From assembly GCA_964564675.1 (NCBI GenBank), contig CAZMBI010000004.1:1-64000 (forward strand): 64,000 nucleotides of DNA, written 5' to 3'. A model generated the notes under the pieces. It was not told the DNA's origin and did no database searches. It was given only the letters and a program-made list of their open reading frames with translations. This DNA is from CAZMBI01 sp964564675 (lineage in GTDB: Bacteria; Pseudomonadota; Alphaproteobacteria; Rickettsiales; UBA3002). A program made the position numbers and the translations under genes. Positions 52,973 to 62,351 of the stretch are shown one piece after another (the first letter of the stretch is position 1; each line of letters opens with the position of its first letter).

Positions 52973-53769
52973 TTCACCACGAAACAGGCCTGCTGGCGTT
53001 TAGACAGTTGCTGGCAGGTGGCGCCTGCCACCGCCTGTGAGGCAAAGCCGCCCGCCCGCAGGCGGTAATAAATGCCTTTTTCCCCCAGATCGGCGCGGAT
53101 AACGGTATGTTCCAGCCCGCCAACAATATCCGGGTGCTGACGCCGCAGCTTTTCCCAATGATCGCGGGCGTCCGCGCGGGAGCGGAAGGCCCCCAACTGC
53201 ACCAGCACGCCGGAAAGCGGCTGCGCCGAAGGCGCCCTCGCAGCCGGTGCGGGCTCGGCTTGCGCTTGTGGTTCGGGTTCCGGTGCCGGTTCCGGTGCCG
53301 GTTTGGGTTCGGGTTCAGGCTTAGACGCCGGCACGGCCTGCCCGCTTTCCTGATGGCGGGCGATGTCGCGCTGCGTATCTTCCACCGCCTTTTTGATAAT
53401 CTGCGCCACTTTGCGATCGGCCGCCTCAGACTGCGCCGGCTCTCCTTCCGGACGGTCGGGCGCCTCCGGCTTGGGCATCACCCTGACGTCTTCCGCCTCC
53501 TGCTGTTTCGGGCTTAACACGCGATAGATTGTTTTATCCTGATGCGGAAACTCCATCCCGCCGCGATCCTCCGGGATTTCTTTCACCGACCGGTCATCGG
53601 CCTCAATCACCACCACTTCGCCATCGGCGCGATGATCAGAGCCGGTTTGATAGGCATACCACGCCAGCGACAAAAACCCCGCCACCGCCAGCAACAGCAC
53701 GATCAGCGACACCCAGCGGAAATTGGGATTCTCATAATTCTCGATTTCGTCAAATTCGCGCGGCGGCAT
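52969..53769 (-). CDS. SPOR-domain membrane protein
   Basis: A 266-aa inner-membrane protein. Residues 19-41 form one membrane helix (FRWVSLIVLLLAVAGFLSLAWYAYQT). A long periplasmic linker is rich in Glu/Pro/Lys/Ala with EP repeats (about 150-185). The last 75 residues are a SPOR fold (GVLVQLGAFRSRADARDHWEKLRRQHPDI ... YRLRAGGFASQAVAGATCQQL), which binds glycan strands stripped of peptides at division sites. Coupled to nagZ by overlap. Confidence 0.9.
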   Translation of the reverse strand: MPPREFDEIENYENPNFRWVSLIVLLLAVAGFLSLAWYAYQTGSDHRADGEVVVIEADDRSVKEIPEDRGGMEFPHQDKTIYRVLSPKQQEAEDVRVMPKPEAPDRPEGEPAQSEAADRKVAQIIKKAVEDTQRDIARHQESGQAVPASKPEPEPKPAPEPAPEPEPQAQAEPAPAARAPSAQPLSGVLVQLGAFRSRADARDHWEKLRRQHPDIVGGLEHTVIRADLGEKGIYYRLRAGGFASQAVAGATCQQLSKRQQACFVVK

Positions 53770-53847
53770 GCATTCTCTCGTCTCGTTGCGTTTTTGACCC
53801 CTTCGTCCGGGGAAGAAGGGATGCAGGCGCGGCAAGCCGGGTGCGGA

Positions 53848-55749
53848 CTATAACGCATCCACGGGCTCAACGCCTAAAATATACAACCCTGAGGCTACAC
53901 CGACGGCAACCGCGCGGGCAAGCGCTAATCGTGCGGTGGTCAGCTGTGTATCGTCGCGGATCAGAAAGCGCAGCGAGGCCTCGCCGTGGCCGAGATTCCA
54001 CAAACCGTGGAATCTGGCCGCCAGTTCCTGCAGATAATAGGCGATGCGGTGTGGCTCATGGGCGATGGCGGCGGCTTCGACCACGCGCGGAAATTGCGCC
54101 AGCTCGCGGATCAGCGCCAGTTCGGCGTCCGTATTCAGCAGGGCCAGCACGTCCGGTGCCGGCTGCGCCGAGGCGGCGGCGGCCTCCGGCATTTCCGCCT
54201 CGCCGATACGCAGCAGCGACTGCGCGCGGGCATGGGCATACTGCACGTAAAACACCGGATTGTCCTTGGATTGCTCCTTCACCTTTTCCAGATCGAAATC
54301 CATCACCATGTCGTTTTTGCGGGTGAGCATCATAAAACGCAGAATATCTTTGCCCACCGCCTGCGTGACATCGCGCACGGTCTCAAAATTGCCGGCGCGT
54401 TTGGACATTTTCACCGGCTCGCCGCCGCGCAGCAGGTGCACCAGCTGGCACAGCTTGATATCGGCCTGCACCCGGCGCTCGCTGAGCGCGGCAATGGCCG
54501 CTTCCATCCGTTTTTTATAACCGCCGTGATCGGCGCCGAGCATATAAATCAGGCTGTGATAGTCGCGTTCGATCTTATCGGCGGCATAGGCCAGATCGGC
54601 GGCGAAATAAGTATATGAGCCGTCGGATTTTTGCAGCGCGCGGTCGATGTCGTCACCATAATCGGTTGATTTAAAAAGCAACTGCTCGCGTTCCTCCCAG
54701 TCATCGGGGCGTTTGCCTTTGGGCGGCTCGAGCACACCGTGATAGACCAGATCCTTGGCACGCAGTGTTTCAATCGTACGCGCCACCGCGTCCGCCTCAT
54801 GCAACGCCTGTTCGGAGACGAACACCTCGTGGAAAATTCCCAGCGCCGCCAGATCGTCCCGGATCCGCTGCATCATGGCGTCGATGGCGAACCGTTTGAT
54901 GATGCCCATTATCTCGCCCGCATCGCTGTCGCTATTTGGCGCCTGCTCACCGGGAGCGGGTAAGAAACGCTCACCGTATTGCGCCTTCAACGCCTGCCCG
55001 ACCGGGATCAGATATTCCCCCGGATACAGGCCTTCCGGGATATCCACCGGCTCACCGCAGGCCTCGCGGTAGCGCAGCCAGGCTGAGCGCGCCAGCACAT
55101 CGACCTGCGCGCCGGCGTCGTTGATGTAATATTCCTTTGTCACATCATAGCCGGCTTTAGCCAGCAGTCGCGCCAGCGCGTCGCCATAGACCGCGCCGCG
55201 GGCATGGCCGATATGCAGCGGCCCCGTCGGATTGGCCGAGACATATTCGACATTGATGCGCTGCCCGGCGCCGATGGTGGAATCCCCGTAATCAATGCCC
55301 GCTTGCAGCATCACCGGAATCACCTGCTGCCAGAAACCGGGCGCAAAGCGCAGGTTGATAAAGCCGGGCCCGGCGATATCGGCAGACAGAAGCGGCAAAA
55401 CGCCCTCTCCGCCTGGGAGAGGGCTGGTGAGAGGGCTGGGGTGAGAGCTGCTTGCGGCTAGGCCCTCTCCCGCAATAGCTGCACTGCTGGCAGCTGCGCT
55501 ATTTCGACCGCTCCCAATGGGAGCGGTGTTAAGTGCCTCCACGATCAGCTCCGCCACCTCGCGCGGTTTCATCTTGGCCTGTCCGGCAAGCACCATCGCC
55601 GCGTTGGTGGCCACATCGCCATGCGCCGGATCGCGCGGCGGCTCCACCGTAATCGCGCCGGTATGCAGGTCCGCAGGCAGTGTTTCCGCCGCCTGCAGGG
55701 CGGCAACGGTGCGCAACAATTCGGATTTAATGATAGTAAATAGATTCAT
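53848..55749 (-). CDS. argS: Arginine--tRNA ligase
   Basis: Charges tRNA-Arg. The 633-aa product has the Add-1 N-terminal domain (1-150), the HIGH motif in [33 protein letters not shown] as the KMSKS counterpart, and the DALR anticodon-binding C-terminus ending at LGVEPVDAL. The start at 55749 ([11 protein letters not shown]) fits the family. Residues about 75-121 form an extra Ala/Ser/Pro/Gly-rich segment in the Add-1 region, encoded by palindromic repeats at 55385-55530. Confidence 0.97.
   Translation of the reverse strand: MNLFTIIKSELLRTVAALQAAETLPADLHTGAITVEPPRDPAHGDVATNAAMVLAGQAKMKPREVAELIVEALNTAPIGSGRNSAAASSAAIAGEGLAASSSHPSPLTSPLPGGEGVLPLLSADIAGPGFINLRFAPGFWQQVIPVMLQAGIDYGDSTIGAGQRINVEYVSANPTGPLHIGHARGAVYGDALARLLAKAGYDVTKEYYINDAGAQVDVLARSAWLRYREACGEPVDIPEGLYPGEYLIPVGQALKAQYGERFLPAPGEQAPNSDSDAGEIMGIIKRFAIDAMMQRIRDDLAALGIFHEVFVSEQALHEADAVARTIETLRAKDLVYHGVLEPPKGKRPDDWEEREQLLFKSTDYGDDIDRALQKSDGSYTYFAADLAYAADKIERDYHSLIYMLGADHGGYKKRMEAAIAALSERRVQADIKLCQLVHLLRGGEPVKMSKRAGNFETVRDVTQAVGKDILRFMMLTRKNDMVMDFDLEKVKEQSKDNPVFYVQYAHARAQSLLRIGEAEMPEAAAASAQPAPDVLALLNTDAELALIRELAQFPRVVEAAAIAHEPHRIAYYLQELAARFHGLWNLGHGEASLRFLIRDDTQLTTARLALARAVAVGVASGLYILGVEPVDAL
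55385..55530. repeat. Cluster of palindromes inside argS
   Basis: CCCTCTCC-GCCTGGGAGAGGGC, GAGAGGGCTGGGGTGAGAG and GGCCCTCTCCC make a GA-rich hairpin. After them come a CAGCTGC-type inverted repeat and a perfect hairpin ACCGCTCCC-AAT-GGGAGCGGT (55508-55528). Together they add up to about 45 codons without breaking the frame. Confidence 0.75.
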
Positions 55750-55824
55750 TGCCGTCAGCCATCGGCAGCTCGCCTGTTTTGCTAACGGCTTCCCGCTAAA
55801 GGCCAACTGCTTTTATGTTCTCTG

Positions 55825-56982
55825 CTACGTTCTCTGCCCCGGATCGAAAATCCGCGCGTGCTCTTCTAGCGCAAAGCGATCGGTCATGCCAGCGATAAAA
55901 TCGGCGACGACTTCGGCGGTTTTCCGCGTGCCGGCGCCGTCGGTAGAGGCATACCAGGCCGGCGGCATACAATCCGGCTCGTGGAGGAAAAAGCTAAACA
56001 ATTCATGTACCACACGCCGCGCTTTGCTGGTCATGCGGTTCACCTTGAAGTGGCGGTACATATATTTCATCAGAAACGACTTAATCGCCGTATTTACTTC
56101 GTACATCTCGGGCGAAAACGCCGCCACCGGCTTATCCAGCGCACGGATCTCGTCGGCGCTTTGCACGCCGGTGGCCTTTATATGGCGTTCGGTCTGCGCC
56201 ACCAGATCGCTGACCATGCGGTTAATCAGGCGGCGGATGACTTCATGTGTGACGCGGCGCTCGCTTAAGCGGGGATAGGCCGCGCTCACCTCGCCGATCA
56301 GCTCGCTCAGCAGAGGCAACCCGGCCAGATCCTCCAGCGTAAAGAACCCGGCGCGCAGCCCGTCCTCGATATCGTGATTATTATAGGCAATATCATCGGC
56401 CAGCGCCGCCACCTGCGCTTCGGCCGAGGCATAAGAGTCCAGCTGCAAATCGGCCAGCCCCGTGTAATCGCGCATGGCACGCGGCGGATCGGCCACCGGG
56501 CCGTTATGTTTGGCGATGCCCTCCAGCGTTTCCCAGGTCAGGTTGAGCCCGTCAAAATCGGCATAGCGCGCTTCCAGCTGGGTGAGGATGCGAATGGTCT
56601 GGGCATTATGGTCAAATCCACCGAAATCGGCCATCGCCGCATTAAGCCCCTCTTCTCCGGCATGGCCGAACGGGGTGTGTCCGAGATCGTGGGCGAGCGC
56701 CAGCGCTTCCGCCAGGTCTTCATTGAGCCGCAGCACCCGCGCCATCGAGCGCGCCAGTTGCGACACTTCGAGGCTGTGGGTCAGCCGTGTGCGGTAATGA
56801 TCGCCCTCGTGATTGACGAATACCTGCGTCTTATATTCCAGCCGGCGAAAGGCGGCGGAATGGATAATCCGGTCGCGGTCACGCTGATGGGGCGAGCGCG
56901 TGGCGCATTCGGCCTCCGGGAACAGCCGCCCGCGGCTGGCATTCGGATGGCAGGCATAAGGGGCGAGCACGGTAGAGACCAT
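55825..56982 (-). CDS. dgt: Deoxyguanosinetriphosphate triphosphohydrolase-like protein
   Basis: An HD-domain dNTP triphosphohydrolase of 385 aa, releasing tripolyphosphate from dNTPs. Motifs are HSAAFRRLEYKTQVF near 41, RLTHSLEVSQLARSMAR near 65 and the metal-binding HDLGHTPFGHAGEEGLN near 100. HNAQTIRIL and ADDIAYNNHDIEDGL near 195 complete the set. The ATG at 56982 is used; a TTG start at 57012 would add ten residues. It precedes argS. Confidence 0.92.
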   Translation of the reverse strand: MVSTVLAPYACHPNASRGRLFPEAECATRSPHQRDRDRIIHSAAFRRLEYKTQVFVNHEGDHYRTRLTHSLEVSQLARSMARVLRLNEDLAEALALAHDLGHTPFGHAGEEGLNAAMADFGGFDHNAQTIRILTQLEARYADFDGLNLTWETLEGIAKHNGPVADPPRAMRDYTGLADLQLDSYASAEAQVAALADDIAYNNHDIEDGLRAGFFTLEDLAGLPLLSELIGEVSAAYPRLSERRVTHEVIRRLINRMVSDLVAQTERHIKATGVQSADEIRALDKPVAAFSPEMYEVNTAIKSFLMKYMYRHFKVNRMTSKARRVVHELFSFFLHEPDCMPPAWYASTDGAGTRKTAEVVADFIAGMTDRFALEEHARIFDPGQRT

Positions 56983-57040
56983 AATGCGGTGGTACAAATT
57001 TTTGGTAAGCAAGACAATACGTTTATCTTACGGCCATACC

Positions 57041-57070
57041 ATTTTATGGCTGGCCATTTTATGGCTGGCC
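57041..57070. repeat. Perfect 15-bp tandem repeat upstream of dgt
   Basis: ATTTTATGGCTGGCC occurs twice in direct succession, with partial copies on both sides. It lies in the divergent region between dgt and tRNA-Val and may overlap the dgt promoter. Confidence 0.9.
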
Positions 57071-57128
57071 ATGCTTTGTTGACACCTCCGCCCGCTGGCT
57101 CCGCTGCGCGCAGCCCCGATAAAATCGC

Positions 57129-57156
57129 TTCACAAATCGCACAAAATGATTATGGT
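57129..57156 (+). promoter_or_regulatory. Candidate promoter of tRNA-Val
   Basis: TTCACA and TATGGT are 16 bp apart, 35 bp before the tRNA. Neither hexamer is perfect. Confidence 0.3.
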
Positions 57157-57190
57157 TCCCCGCATATTGCATGGTCGCACCATCGACAAA

Positions 57191-57267
<77 letters not shown>

Positions 57268-57562
57268 CCTGTTGCAGCCATATAGTTGCGGTAAATCGCC
57301 TGCACCCGTCCGCCCTGCCGCATATCCGGCCCCGCCAAATTATGACACCAAATATGACAATTGTGTGACAATTGCCTTTTAGCTGAAAAAAACGCTGACT
57401 TTTATGACGGTTGCGTTACAATGTATTAACAGAAGTTAATAATAATTCGCCGTAAAGGGATATCGCTTCACGCGATTTGCCGGCTCGCCGCATCATCAGC
57501 GTGATCCCCTTTGCCGCCGCTGACGGAACGTGATGGGTTTTTTAATGGATATTTAATGGTTT
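57268..57562. other. Intergenic region before the assembly gap
   Basis: About 295 bp with no gene that I can support. It is AT-rich from 57340 on, with TGACAATTGTGTGACAATT words and TTAACAGAAGTTAA (two TTAA with 6 bp between, one short of a CtrA box). An ATG at 57563 runs into the gap. Confidence 0.5.
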
Positions 57563-57579
57563 ATGGGTATGGTTAATCC

Positions 57580-57679
57580 NNNNNNNNNNNNNNNNNNNNN
57601 NNNNNNNNNNNNNNNNNNNNNNNNNNNNNNNNNNNNNNNNNNNNNNNNNNNNNNNNNNNNNNNNNNNNNNNNNNNNNNN
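57580..57679. other. Assembly gap (100 N)
   Basis: Exactly 100 undefined bases, the conventional size for a gap of unknown length. Reading frames on either side need not join. Confidence 0.98.
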
Positions 57680-58234
57680 TTATACGGGGAGCAGGACGGT
57701 AAAGATCAGGCGCCCACCAATTTAAATGAAATCGATGATGATTTCATTAAAAGCGCGCTGCAGGACCGCTGGACCGTTAATGGTCTTGTTGGTATGGGCG
57801 TGCTTGAAGTTGATAAGGACACCGGTGCCATTAAAGCGGCGGAAGATGACATGACGGTGGTGGATGCCGTGGGCGGCTATCTGGTCAGTCGGGCCGGGAA
57901 ACTGAAAGACGCTGGTCAAATTGACGCCAGCGATATCCAAGGCGTGGTCCGAAGCGATGTGAAAGGGATTCAGCGTATGTTGAATATGCAGGAGGACACG
58001 GTTTACGGAGTCGACGGCAAGTTCGGTGAAGAGACCCGGGCCACCATGATTACTAGTGGAAGAAGCGGGGAGAAACTTTTGGGTACGATGATCGACTCGG
58101 AAAAAGCCGTGTCAGAAAATTCAGAAGGCCGGGCCAAACATTCACCGGAAGGCGATGAGCCAAAGCCGGGGGAATTAATCCCAGATGCTCACGGCCAAGT
58201 GCCTGGAAGAGGGACAGGTGAAAGAATAGCTTAA
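57680..58234 (+). CDS. 3' part of an unknown gene cut by the gap
   Basis: The last 184 codons of a gene whose start is lost in the gap. The sequence is acidic and hydrophilic. Residues VRSDVKGIQRMLNMQEDTVYGVDGKFGEETRATM (about 95-130) look like a peptidoglycan-binding_1 repeat (Q-x-x-L ... VDGxFGxxTRA). A Pro/Gly-rich tail follows. The gene at 31259 has a similar repeat and tail. No family can be assigned with the N-terminus missing. Confidence 0.7.
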   Translation, partial: LYGEQDGKDQAPTNLNEIDDDFIKSALQDRWTVNGLVGMGVLEVDKDTGAIKAAEDDMTVVDAVGGYLVSRAGKLKDAGQIDASDIQGVVRSDVKGIQRMLNMQEDTVYGVDGKFGEETRATMITSGRSGEKLLGTMIDSEKAVSENSEGRAKHSPEGDEPKPGELIPDAHGQVPGRGTGERIA

Positions 58235-58243
58235 TCCCCTGAC

Positions 58244-58259
58244 CTCTCACGCGAGAGGG
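58244..58259. other. Hairpin after the truncated gene
   Basis: CCTCTCACGCGAGAGG forms a 6-7 bp stem 10 bp after the stop codon. No T run follows, so termination is uncertain. Confidence 0.4.
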
Positions 58260-58397
58260 CCCAACGGCGCCATGCCGCCATTCATGACAATTCCATGACA
58301 TTTCACGGGAAAACGCAGCGTTTGCTGGCGCTTTCGCCGGCGCGGGTGGTATTCTTAGGGTTAGAGTATTTTAGGGAGCAGGTCATGCAAGAAGCGT

Positions 58398-58479
58398 GTC
58401 AACCTGAGCAAACCCGCAAAGTTAGCAACGGATCGCTCGCATAACAGGATGGAATCCGTGACTTTCGGCTCAGGATGAC
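58398..58479. repeat. Long imperfect palindromic repeat
   Basis: GTCAACCTGAGC and GCTCAGGATGAC are the outer arms (11 of 12 pair). Inner pairs include ACGGAT/ATCCGT. The GTCATCCTGAGC end resembles a repeat word common in bacterial genomes. It lies in the 302-bp gap before the 854-aa gene; the rest of that gap shows no gene. Confidence 0.7.
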
Positions 58480-58492
58480 AGCCCACATTCTT

Positions 58493-58533
58493 ATAAAACC
58501 TGCAACCTAAAACCCGAAACCCGAAACCTGAAA
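58493..58533. repeat. Heptamer-type repeat before the 854-aa gene
   Basis: TATAAAACCTGCAACCTAAAACCCGAAACCCGAAACCTGAAA is built on AACCTAA/AACCCGA words, the complement of the TTTTAGG repeat at 40895. The start codon at 58537 follows at once, with no ribosome site visible. Confidence 0.75.
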
Positions 58534-58536
58534 GCC

Positions 58537-61101
58537 ATGGCCGCACCGCCCGCCATAGACCCGATCAGCCGCCGCGCCCTGCCCGCCTTTGAGTGGCTGG
58601 CGGAAAACGCCTATATCGCCCCGGGCAAACATCGCTTTCTCACCGCGTTCGGGTTGATGACGGGGCTGGCCGGCGGCCACGCCATGATGAACGTGCTGAC
58701 GGGTCAGGACTGGGAAGGCAAGGCGGTCACCAAACAATCCCTCATCCCGCCGCTGCAGCCCTTCCACGGCTTGCTCGCCTATAACATGCACGACGACAGC
58801 GTAAACGCCAAATGGCACAAGGTGGCCGATGCCTTTGTCCCGTTCATCTGCGGGGCGTTCGGCGCGATGGCCGGGGCGAGCGCCTTTTCCCGCGGGCTCA
58901 AACTGATCGATGAGGTGCAGATCGGCGCCTCACCCGTGCATAAGGCGCTGCAAAAAGACCTCGAATCCGGCAAATTCTTTCTCCAGCACGCCGATATGCT
59001 CAGCAACCGCGAGCACTCGCGGCTGTTCAACCAGCTGTCCGGCTTTGGCCTAAACTGGGGCAGCACCACCGGCATGCAACTGGCGCCCAACCTGTTTTCC
59101 GCCTCCACCAACGCCTTTCGCTTTCAGCTGGATCAGGGCAAAAACATCATTTCGCCGATTTTGCGCACGTTAAGCGGCAATCGCGGCCATAGTTCGCGCA
59201 ATTTCTTCACCGCCCTGCCCGATTTCATCAAGTGGACGGAAAACGCCGCCGCCCATTACAAAGGCGCCAAATGGGTGGATACGGCCAGTGAGGCGCTTAT
59301 CGAGGAATCCAGCCAGATCACCCAGTACGCCAAGGATATGCTGCAACTCTTCCGCCAGGTGACGCCCGCCCAGCAAAAACTGGTGGAAGAGCGCATTGCC
59401 GAGGTCTGTCGTCAGCTCGATCAGGTGGCGCGGGAGACGGCGAAACAACAGGGCGTCTACGGTGACGAACTGGTCAAGGCGCTGGATCGGGAAGGCTCGA
59501 CCTTCCGCCAGGTGGCCGATCAATTCGCCACCAAAGGGCTGGAGGAAACGTTTATCGACGCCGGGTTGATCGATCCGATGAACAAGGCCAAAACCATGGA
59601 TAATCTGGCCATGGGCGATCACGGGATAATTTCGGGACTGCTCAAGCCGTTTGGCATCCGCAGCCGCGTGGCCCGGCACAACGAACTTTGGTGGGAGGCG
59701 CTGCAAAAACGCCAGCGCGGGGAAGCGCTGGGCGACATGTCGCACCTGATGCCCGATGACCGGCCGTCCCTGAAAGTCGCCGGGGCGGCGGTGGCCGGCG
59801 TGGTCGGTGCCGGGGCCATTTTCGGCGGCGTCGGCAAAACCCATACTTCCAAACCACCGCTGCAGGGTGCGCTTTCGCCGGAGGCTCTGGCGCAACTGCC
59901 GCGTCACCGGGCCGCCCGTCTGGTGCATGCCGAACATGACCGCATGGAAGATCACAGCGGGCTGAGTGGATTCATCAACCACCGCCCGCTTGATGCGCTG
60001 CATTTTCTGTCCACTGTCACGGTGGTGCCTCCTGGCATGCACCGTTTTATGAATGCCGCGTTTTTGAGTGTGGGGCTGTTGGCAGGGGCGCGCTTTTCCT
60101 GTGCGCTGGCCGGACGCGGCCTGCGCGGCGAGCACATGGCCATCGACAACCCCAAAATCTGGCCGATCTTCAAACCGCTATACGGTAAAATGGCGTTTAA
60201 ACCGGCCTCGCTGGAAACGCCCGATCGCTGGAAGCGCGCCATCCATCAGCTGATCCCGGTTTCCTTCGGTGCGGTAGGCACCTACACCGGCAGCCGCACC
60301 TATTTCGGCGAGCGCATCCAGCAAGCCGAGCACGCAGAATATCTGGAAGACTACACCGATAAGGTCTCCATTGACGAATCCGAAAGCTATGCCCGCGCCA
60401 CCGCCCTGACCTCCGTCCTCAATACCGGCTCCGGATTGCATCTGGTGCCCTTTCTCGGTTATCCCAGCCATCTGCAAAACCGGTTCTTGATGGCCAAGGG
60501 CCAGCAGGTGGCCACACCGCTGCTTGGACGCTGGTGGTCCGGCAATCCCTCAACGTATCCCTATCATGTCAAAATGCTACTCGGGCGGATGATCAGCTAT
60601 GCTGTGGAAAACCCGGATCAGTTCCCGCGTCAGTTCGACGATATGGCGCATGCGCTGCTGGCCAAGCTGTATCCCGATCTGCCGCCCGCAACCTTGCAGG
60701 AAAAGGAAGACGCCCTGGTCGATACGCTCTACGAAGTGCGCGATAAATACTGGCAGCCCGGCGGCATCCCGCCCGACCGGCAGGACGAGTGCCGCGCCGA
60801 GCTTGAGACCCATTTCCGGCGGGACGGACTGGAGCGTACGCTGGTTGCCATCGGGCTGAACCCGATCAACGCCACTATCGACAATAACGGCGCCAGCGGC
60901 CGCTTTGCCAAATTCATGGGCGCCAGCGGTCGGGTCGCGCGCGATGTTGCCGAATACCGCGAGAAAGCCGCCGCCCGCCTGCGCGCGTTGCAGCCGGTGA
61001 ATGATAACCTGCCCCAGGCGCCCGATACCAAAATCCCCTCCCCGGCAGAAACCGTGGCCATGGATGCGCAACGCGCCAAAAACGCGGCCCGGCAGGTCTA
61101 G
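58537..61101 (+). CDS. 854-aa protein of two diverged repeats, family unknown
   Basis: I do not recognise this protein. It consists of two related halves, about residues 30-390 and 498-810. Matching landmarks are PGKHRFLTAFGLMTGL / PGMHRFMNAAFLSVGL, FVPFICGAFGAMAG / LIPVSFGAVGTYTG, LEETFIDAGLIDPMN / LERTLVAIGLNPIN and SRVARHNEL / GRVARDVAEY. A Gly/Ala hydrophobic linker (VAGAAVAGVVGAGAIFGGVG, about 414-433) separates them. Several other Gly-rich hydrophobic stretches could touch a membrane. No signal peptide; the C-terminus is Pro/Ala-rich. It stands alone upstream of rpsB. Composition and codon use resemble its neighbours. Confidence 0.85.
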   Translation: MAAPPAIDPISRRALPAFEWLAENAYIAPGKHRFLTAFGLMTGLAGGHAMMNVLTGQDWEGKAVTKQSLIPPLQPFHGLLAYNMHDDSVNAKWHKVADAFVPFICGAFGAMAGASAFSRGLKLIDEVQIGASPVHKALQKDLESGKFFLQHADMLSNREHSRLFNQLSGFGLNWGSTTGMQLAPNLFSASTNAFRFQLDQGKNIISPILRTLSGNRGHSSRNFFTALPDFIKWTENAAAHYKGAKWVDTASEALIEESSQITQYAKDMLQLFRQVTPAQQKLVEERIAEVCRQLDQVARETAKQQGVYGDELVKALDREGSTFRQVADQFATKGLEETFIDAGLIDPMNKAKTMDNLAMGDHGIISGLLKPFGIRSRVARHNELWWEALQKRQRGEALGDMSHLMPDDRPSLKVAGAAVAGVVGAGAIFGGVGKTHTSKPPLQGALSPEALAQLPRHRAARLVHAEHDRMEDHSGLSGFINHRPLDALHFLSTVTVVPPGMHRFMNAAFLSVGLLAGARFSCALAGRGLRGEHMAIDNPKIWPIFKPLYGKMAFKPASLETPDRWKRAIHQLIPVSFGAVGTYTGSRTYFGERIQQAEHAEYLEDYTDKVSIDESESYARATALTSVLNTGSGLHLVPFLGYPSHLQNRFLMAKGQQVATPLLGRWWSGNPSTYPYHVKMLLGRMISYAVENPDQFPRQFDDMAHALLAKLYPDLPPATLQEKEDALVDTLYEVRDKYWQPGGIPPDRQDECRAELETHFRRDGLERTLVAIGLNPINATIDNNGASGRFAKFMGASGRVARDVAEYREKAAARLRALQPVNDNLPQAPDTKIPSPAETVAMDAQRAKNAARQV

Positions 61102-61288
61102 CGGGCGAGTTGGCGAGGAGGCCGCCTATTAAACACTTGCAAATACCGGCCATCTTCGTTAAGAACACATCAAGTTTCGCTTTAAGTGCTAACTATTCAC
61201 ACACGAACACGGCAGAACCCTGCCCTCCGGTGTTGGCTGAAACCAATCACAGTTCGTGGCGGATGAACCGGTAAATAGGAGTCTATGC

Positions 61289-62266
61289 ATGTCTATCCCT
61301 GAATTTTCTATGCGCGAGCTGATTGATGCCGGCGTGCATTTCGGTCATAAAACCAAGCGCTGGAATCCGCGCATGGCGCCGTTTATTTATGGCGAGCGCA
61401 ATAACGTCCATATTATCAACCTGCAGAAAACCGTGCCCATGCTGCACCGCGCCCTCACCGTGGTGCGCGATGTGTCCGCAAAAAACGGGCGGATTCTGTT
61501 TGTCGGCACCAAGCGCCAGGCCTCCGATATCGTTGCCGAAGCTGCCAGGCGTTGCGGCCAGTACTATATCAACCAGCGCTGGCTGGGCGGTATGCTGACC
61601 AACTGGAAAACCATTCAGAATTCCATCCGCCAGCTCAAGCGTATCGAGGAGACCTTGGCCGAAGAGGATTCCGGCTTCACGAAGAAGGAAATTCTGAGTA
61701 TGGCACGCCAGCGCGACAAGCTGGAGCGCTCGCTGGGCGGTATCCGCGATATGGCCGGCCTGCCCGATATCATTTTCATCATCGATGTCATGCGCGAAGA
61801 CCTGGCGGTGCATGAGGCGCAAAAGCTCGGCATTCCGATTGTTGCCATCGTCGATACCAATGCCAGCATCGATGGCATTGACTATCCGATTCCCGGCAAT
61901 GATGATGCCACGCGCGCCATCAATCTGTATTGCAAGCTGATTTCCGATGCCGCCCTGGACGGCATTCAGGAAAGCATTACGCTGTCTGATACGGATTTCG
62001 GCGAGGCCGAAAAGCCCCCGATGGAGGAAATCGCCGAAGAAGAGCCGGTGGAAGCAGCCGAAGCGGCGGAGTCGGCGGATGGGTCGAAGCGCAAGGCCAC
62101 CACCAAGCGCGAAGCCTATGCCGAAGCCGCCAAAAAGGCCGCCAAGCAAAAACAGGCTAAAGAAGTGGCGGATCAGGTGAAAACCGATGCCGACGTGTCG
62201 TCTGACAGCTCGGAAGAAGGCAAGTCCCAACCGGAAGCGGATGAAAAGCTGGCATCCAATGGATAA
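61289..62266 (+). CDS. rpsB: 30S ribosomal protein S2
   Basis: A primary small-subunit protein, here 325 aa. The fold is canonical: [72 protein letters not shown] and [27 protein letters not shown]. After about residue 235 comes a 90-residue tail rich in Glu, Ala, Lys and Ser that standard S2 (about 240 aa) lacks. The ATG at 61289 has a TAGGAG site; an upstream frame to 61256 is spurious. Followed by tsf. Confidence 0.97.
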   Translation: MSIPEFSMRELIDAGVHFGHKTKRWNPRMAPFIYGERNNVHIINLQKTVPMLHRALTVVRDVSAKNGRILFVGTKRQASDIVAEAARRCGQYYINQRWLGGMLTNWKTIQNSIRQLKRIEETLAEEDSGFTKKEILSMARQRDKLERSLGGIRDMAGLPDIIFIIDVMREDLAVHEAQKLGIPIVAIVDTNASIDGIDYPIPGNDDATRAINLYCKLISDAALDGIQESITLSDTDFGEAEKPPMEEIAEEEPVEAAEAAESADGSKRKATTKREAYAEAAKKAAKQKQAKEVADQVKTDADVSSDSSEEGKSQPEADEKLASNG

Positions 62267-62351
62267 CCAATGGTCGGGCCCTTCAGCGATGTGCCGGGTA
62301 GTTGAGTCCCGGCGCCCGACGCTAACCATTAATCGTATATAGGAGTAAATC

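Noticed and set aside
57427..57440. TTAA-N6-TTAA as a CtrA site
   Set aside because: The spacer is six bases, not seven, and no clear target gene follows.
61102..61288. rpsB leader RNA structure
   Set aside because: AACACGGCAG...GGTGTT can pair weakly, but there is no convincing conserved leader motif by eye.
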